From: an uncultured Rothia sp. | GTDB taxonomy: Bacteria; Actinomycetota; Actinomycetes; Actinomycetales; Micrococcaceae | Assembly (NCBI RefSeq): GCF_937976295.1 | Contig: NZ_CALJRY010000016.1 | Coordinates: forward strand, 1 to 8,467 | Direction of reading: 5' to 3' | Length of the DNA stretch: 8,467 nt | In this document: positions 6,216 to 8,467 of the stretch, one piece after another | Layout of the letters: each line of letters opens with the position of its first letter | Numbering within the stretch: the first letter of the stretch is position 1 | Notes under the pieces: generated by a model | What the model saw: the letters and a program-made list of their open reading frames with translations, nothing else | The model's database searches: none | Told to the model about the DNA's origin: nothing | Made by a program: the position numbers and the translations under genes

Positions 6216-6239
6216 TAGCTACAACCGCATAGACTGATC

Positions 6240-6323
6240 GCACCCCGCTGGCGGGTGCCAAGAGCCTCCATCTAGCACCCGGTGCCCACGCACCGTCTAG
6301 GCGCTGGAATGGAGGCTCTTGCC
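6240..6323 (+). terminator. Composite stem-loop between fdxA and dapC (likely fdxA terminator)
   Basis: First comes a hairpin GCACCC/GGGTGC (6240-6245/6253-6258). Overlapping its end is a perfect 12-bp inverted repeat, AAGAGCCTCCAT (6260-6271) with ATGGAGGCTCTT (6309-6320), 37 nt apart. Inside it, CTAG/CTAG (6272-6275/6297-6300) and CGGTGC/GCACCG (6280-6285/6290-6295) can extend the structure. It begins 24 bp after the fdxA stop. There is no proper T-tract, so it may be a weak terminator, an RNA-stability element or a remnant repeat. The pairing is seen directly; the function is inferred. Confidence 0.5.
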
Positions 6324-6347
6324 ATAGGCACGGAAGCGCGCGGACGC

Positions 6348-6353
6348 TAGACT
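6348..6353 (+). promoter_or_regulatory. Candidate dapC -10 element
   Basis: TAGACT fits the actinobacterial TAnnnT pattern and would start transcription near 6360, giving dapC a leader of about 33 nt with its ribosome site. No good -35 lies at 16-19 bp; TAGGCA (6325-6330) is the nearest weak candidate. The position also argues against the upstream ATG at 6357, which would precede the transcript start. Confidence 0.35.
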
Positions 6354-6392
6354 AAAATGACGAAAATTATTCCCAAGCAACCAGGTGACACA

Positions 6393-7532
6393 ATGACTTA
6401 CGGCCTGAACCTGCCCGAATACCCCTGGGAGGCGCTCGCCCCCTACCGCGCAACCGCAGCCGCCTACCCGGACGGCCCGGTGGACCTGTCCATCGGCACC
6501 CCGGTCGACCCGACCCCGCAGAATATTCGCGAGGCGCTGGCGGCAGCCTCCAACGCACCCGGCTACCCGACCACTCACGGCACCCCCGCTCTGCGTGAGG
6601 CTATTGCCGAGTGGTTTGCGCGCCGCCGCGGCGTGACCGGTCTGAACCCTGACGCGATCATGCCCACGGTCGGTTCGAAGGAGCTCGTGGCGTGGCTGCC
6701 GTTCCTGCTGGGCCTGGGTCCGGGCGATGTGGTCGTGTACCCGCGCGTTGCGTACCCCACCTACGATATGGGTGCGCGTTTTGCCCGCGCAGAGTCCGTG
6801 CCCGCCGACAGCCTGGACGAGCTGGATGCCGACACCCGCAGCCGTGTGAAGCTGATTTGGGTGAACTCCCCGGCGAACCCGAACGGTGTGGTGCGTACCG
6901 TGGAGCAGCTGCGTGAGATTGTCGCGCAGGCACGCGAAATCGGTGCTGTGGTGGCTTCCGACGAGTGCTACGCGGAGCTCGGCTGGGGCGCCTGGGACGA
7001 GGCGCGCGGCGGTCAGCCGGTGCCGTCCATCCTGGATCCTCGCGTGTGCGATGGCGACTTCACCGGCCTGTTTGCCGTGTACTCGCTGTCGAAGCAGTCG
7101 AACCTCGCCGGTTACCGTGCCGCGTTCATTGCCGGTGCCCCCGAGCTGATGCCGAACCTGATCAATAGCCGCAAGCACGCCGGCATGATTGTGCCCGCGC
7201 CCGTGCAGGCTGCCATGATGGTGGCGCTGGCTGATGAGGCGCATGTGGCGGCGCAGAAGGACCTGTACCGTGCCCGCCGCGAGGTGCTGGAGGAGGCGAT
7301 TACCGCCGCAGGTGGTCGCATCGAGAATTCTGAGGCTGGCCTGTACCTGTGGACCACTTTCGGTGAGTCCACCTGGGATTCGATTGGTCGCCTGGCGGAG
7401 CTAGGTATTATTGCTGGTCCCGGCGTGTTCTACGGTGAGGACGGTGAAGGTTACGTACGTATCGCCCTGACCGCCTCCGATGAGGCGGTGGCGAAGGCTG
7501 CTGAGCGTCTGAAGGCTTCTGTAGCCCAGTAA
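6393..7532 (+). CDS. dapC: Succinyldiaminopimelate transaminase (actinobacterial DapC type)
   Basis: A PLP enzyme of aminotransferase class I/II that aminates N-succinyl-2-amino-6-ketopimelate with glutamate, in the diaminopimelate/lysine branch. It has 379 residues. Landmarks: LSIGTPVDPTP near the N terminus (32-42), NSPANPNG (158-165) with the conserved Asn, DECYAE (190-195) with Asp190 for the pyridine nitrogen, YSLSKQSNLAGYR (230-242) with Lys234 as the Schiff-base lysine, and Arg356 in YVRIAL as the likely substrate-carboxylate arginine. I chose the ATG at 6393 because AGGTGA lies just upstream; the in-frame ATG at 6357 has no ribosome site and overlaps a -10 candidate. Adjacency to fdxA supports DapC over other subgroup members. 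The exact keto substrate is inferred from family and context. Confidence 0.9.
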   Translation: MTYGLNLPEYPWEALAPYRATAAAYPDGPVDLSIGTPVDPTPQNIREALAAASNAPGYPTTHGTPALREAIAEWFARRRGVTGLNPDAIMPTVGSKELVAWLPFLLGLGPGDVVVYPRVAYPTYDMGARFARAESVPADSLDELDADTRSRVKLIWVNSPANPNGVVRTVEQLREIVAQAREIGAVVASDECYAELGWGAWDEARGGQPVPSILDPRVCDGDFTGLFAVYSLSKQSNLAGYRAAFIAGAPELMPNLINSRKHAGMIVPAPVQAAMMVALADEAHVAAQKDLYRARREVLEEAITAAGGRIENSEAGLYLWTTFGESTWDSIGRLAELGIIAGPGVFYGEDGEGYVRIALTASDEAVAKAAERLKASVAQ

Positions 7533-7569
7533 AGCTCCAGAAGCCCAGCAAGCTCCAGAAGCTCTCAGC
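7532..7569 (+). repeat. Imperfect 18-20-bp tandem repeat just after the dapC stop
   Basis: AAGCTCCAGAAGCCCAGC (7532-7549) is followed directly by AAGCTCCAGAAGCTCTCAGC (7550-7569), sharing a 13-bp prefix and the end CAGC. A partial third start, AAGCCC, follows. The first unit begins on the last base of the TAA stop codon. Confidence 0.7.
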
Positions 7570-7572
7570 AAG

Positions 7573-7595
7573 CCCGGTAAACAACTTACTCCGGG
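7573..7595 (+). terminator. Weak hairpin downstream of dapC
   Basis: CCCGG (7573-7577) can pair with CCGGG (7591-7595), with GTAA/TTAC able to pair inside. There is no T-tract after it, so it would be a weak terminator. Transcription from dapC may continue into the insertion sequence 25 bp further on. Confidence 0.3.
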
Positions 7596-7625
7596 TAGCA
7601 AAAGCCCCCGCGCCCTCCCTGAACT

Positions 7626-7673
7626 GCCTCCCGTTTCTTGGACAACAAAACTAAAGTCCAAGAAACAGGAGGC
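7626..7673 (+). promoter_or_regulatory. Inverted repeat masking the IS orfA ribosome site
   Basis: Arms 7626-7643 (GCCTCC, one mismatch, GTTTCTTGGAC) and 7656-7673 (GTCCAAGAAAC, one mismatch, GGAGGC) pair at 17 of 18 positions around a 12-nt loop. The right arm contains the perfect Shine-Dalgarno AGGAGG (7667-7672), six bases before the orfA ATG. RNA entering from outside the element would fold and hide this site. Confidence 0.75.
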
Positions 7674-7678
7674 TTTTC

Positions 7679-8191
7679 ATGTCCATCAACCTAGGATTAA
7701 GACACGATCGTTCGCTCCGGGAACAAGCAGCGCAAATGTTCGAGAGAGGATTCGGCTATGGTCTAACCGCCAGGAAGCTTGGTGTGTCCGCCGCGACTGT
7801 GAGAGAGTGGCAGAAAATGTACCGCGTCATCGGGAAGGACGGGCTTCTTACCATGGGAGTAAAACGAACCAAATACGACTACGAGACCAAAGTCGCCGCA
7901 GCGGCGGCCGTGGTTGACGGTGGGATGAGTAAGCCCGAGGCGATGGTGCATTTCGGTATTGCCAGCGCGACACCGTTGAAACAGTGGTGCAGGCTGTACC
8001 GGCAAGGCGGCGCGCAGGCACTTAAGCCTAAACCTAAAGGCAGGCCGAAGGGGTCGGTGCGGGCGGTGCCACCAACGCGTGAGGAGGAACTTGCTGCGCG
8101 CGTGCGCAAGCTTGAGGCACAGGTGGCGTACCTAAAAAAATCGATTGCCCTGAAGGCGCAGAGGCGCTCCCAAACCGGGACAAAGCCCTAG
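7679..8191 (+). CDS. IS3/IS150-family transposase subunit OrfA (InsJ-like)
   Basis: A DNA-binding protein of 170 residues, close to the 173 I recall for IS150 InsJ. Two helix-turn-helix units are visible: about 14-48 (LTARKLGVSAATVREWQKMY) and about 71-107 (MSKPEAMVHFG...LKQWCRLY). A basic linker (KPKPKGRPKGS, 116-126) follows, then a leucine-zipper-like helix with heptad residues L138, V142, L145, V149 and L152. It would recognise the element's ends, oligomerise, and through frameshifting form the N-terminal part of OrfAB. The start has an ideal AGGAGG at 6-bp spacing, buried in an inverted repeat. The ORF ends at TAG 8189-8191, about 50 bp past the slippery site. It looks intact. Confidence 0.92.
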   Translation: MSINLGLRHDRSLREQAAQMFERGFGYGLTARKLGVSAATVREWQKMYRVIGKDGLLTMGVKRTKYDYETKVAAAAAVVDGGMSKPEAMVHFGIASATPLKQWCRLYRQGGAQALKPKPKGRPKGSVRAVPPTREEELAARVRKLEAQVAYLKKSIALKAQRRSQTGTKP

Positions 8192-8467
8192 CGGTCGCCG
8201 AGCTTTCAGGGCGTGGACACGCGGTGTGTGATCTCCTCGAGGCCGCCGGTCTTGCCAGGTCGAGCTACTACTACGCGCTGGCTCACCCCCAGCAGCCAAC
8301 CAGGGCGTATCTGCGGCCCAAGGTCGCCCAGATCTTTTCGCGAACCCCCAACGGGTGCGGTCACAGGCAGGTAGCCATGTGCCTGCGCGCTGAGGAAGGA
8401 GAGCGCATCGCCGACAAGACGGTCTTGAAGATGATGCGCGAGATGGGGCTGCGCTGCGGCATACGCC
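8116..8467 (+). CDS. IS3/IS150-family transposase OrfB (InsK-like), N-terminal part in the -1 frame
   Basis: This is the start of the catalytic subunit, cut by the window edge. The frame opens after TGA at 8113-8115 and has no ATG or good ribosome site near its start, so it is most likely made as an OrfAB fusion: orfA to 8140, then base 8140 re-read in the -1 frame for 109 codons. Visible sequence includes ALAVAELSGRGHAVCDLLE, AGLARSSYYYAL, and SRTPNGCGHRQVAMCLR followed by ADKTVLKMMREMGLR. These match the helix-turn-helix-like N-terminal region of IS150 InsK-type proteins. The DDE (rve) catalytic domain would follow outside the window, so whether the transposase is intact cannot be judged. 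Confidence 0.82.
8134..8140 (+). promoter_or_regulatory. Programmed -1 frameshift slippery site
   Basis: The run A7 is phased as CTA AAA AAA TCG in the orfA frame, an exact A-AAA-AAA heptamer. Slipping back one base continues as ATC GAT TGC CCT GAA into the orfB frame, which is open from 8116 onward. Small stems (GCGC 8156-8159 with GCGC 8164-8167; TCCC/GGGA 8168-8180) lie just downstream and could stimulate slipping. Confidence 0.8.

Larger units (their letters stand above)
7620..8467 (+). mobile_element. IS3-family (IS150-like) insertion sequence, left part
   Basis: The left end is placed at 7620, where the sequence starts TGAACTGCCTCCCGTTTCTT. This resembles the IS150 terminal repeat as I remember it (TGTACTGCACCCATTTTGTT) and begins with the TG typical of IS3-family ends. 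Inside are a two-HTH orfA, an A7 slippery site and orfB in the -1 frame, the standard IS3 plan. The right end, most of orfB and any target duplication are outside the window, so the exact left boundary is inferred. Confidence 0.85.

Noticed and set aside
6357..6392. Upstream in-frame ATG for dapC
   Set aside because: It has no ribosome site and lies at the presumed transcript start; the ATG at 6393 has AGGTGA upstream and family-like N-terminal sequence.
6297..7244. 315-codon open frame antisense to dapC
   Set aside because: The sense frame carries all aminotransferase motifs, and the antisense frame would start within the coding sequence with no promoter seen.
8134..8140. A7 run as a sequencing error splitting one transposase gene
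   Set aside because: The phase matches the known IS3-family slippery heptamer and orfA has its normal length, so a programmed site is the simpler explanation.

Overview
The window looks like chromosomal DNA from a high-GC Gram-positive bacterium (Actinobacteria), most likely Rothia or a close relative in the Micrococcaceae. This rests on a mycothiol gene (mshB), an actinobacterial-type dapC, a DtxR/IdeR-like iron box, and the order typA - mshB - fdxA - dapC. As I recall, Mycobacterium tuberculosis has the same order, with extra genes interspersed (Rv1165 typA, Rv1170 mshB, Rv1177 fdxC, Rv1178 dapC). The genus is inferred from protein flavour and could not be searched.

Layout. Positions 1-481 hold the N-terminal 160 codons of glucose-6-phosphate isomerase (pgi) on the minus strand. 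A divergent gap of about 130 bp with an operator-like inverted repeat separates it from a NudC-type NAD(H) diphosphatase (612-1544, plus). Its zinc-ribbon cysteines have all been replaced, and it appears to be translated from a leaderless mRNA. After a gap rich in hairpins comes the ribosomal GTPase TypA/BipA (1752-3665), ended by an 18-bp terminator hairpin. Next is mshB (4031-5380), a mycothiol-pathway deacetylase fused to a C-terminal four-helix membrane domain. Its stop codon lies in a 14-bp tandem repeat and is followed by a strong terminator. A long AT-rich gap (5485-5894) carries a good match to a DtxR/IdeR box, a possible 33-codon ORF and a candidate promoter. It leads to a 7Fe-type ferredoxin, fdxA (5895-6215). 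A large composite stem-loop separates fdxA from dapC (6393-7532), an aminotransferase of lysine/diaminopimelate synthesis. About 87 bp after dapC lies the left end of an IS3-family (IS150-like) insertion sequence. It has a complete orfA (7679-8191), a canonical A7 slippery site, and the start of orfB in the -1 frame running off the window.

Function. The genes are housekeeping: glycolysis (pgi), NAD(H) turnover or mRNA de-capping (nudC), ribosome assembly and stress (typA), thiol redox buffering (mshB), electron transfer (fdxA) and peptidoglycan/lysine precursors (dapC). Terminators and promoter candidates between most of them suggest mainly single-gene transcription units rather than one operon. 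I saw no tRNA, rRNA, CRISPR array or phage gene. The points most worth checking are the mshB-membrane fusion, the zinc-less NudC, the iron box upstream of fdxA and the ribosome-site-masking hairpin at the IS end. I found no clear sign of an unknown multi-gene system.
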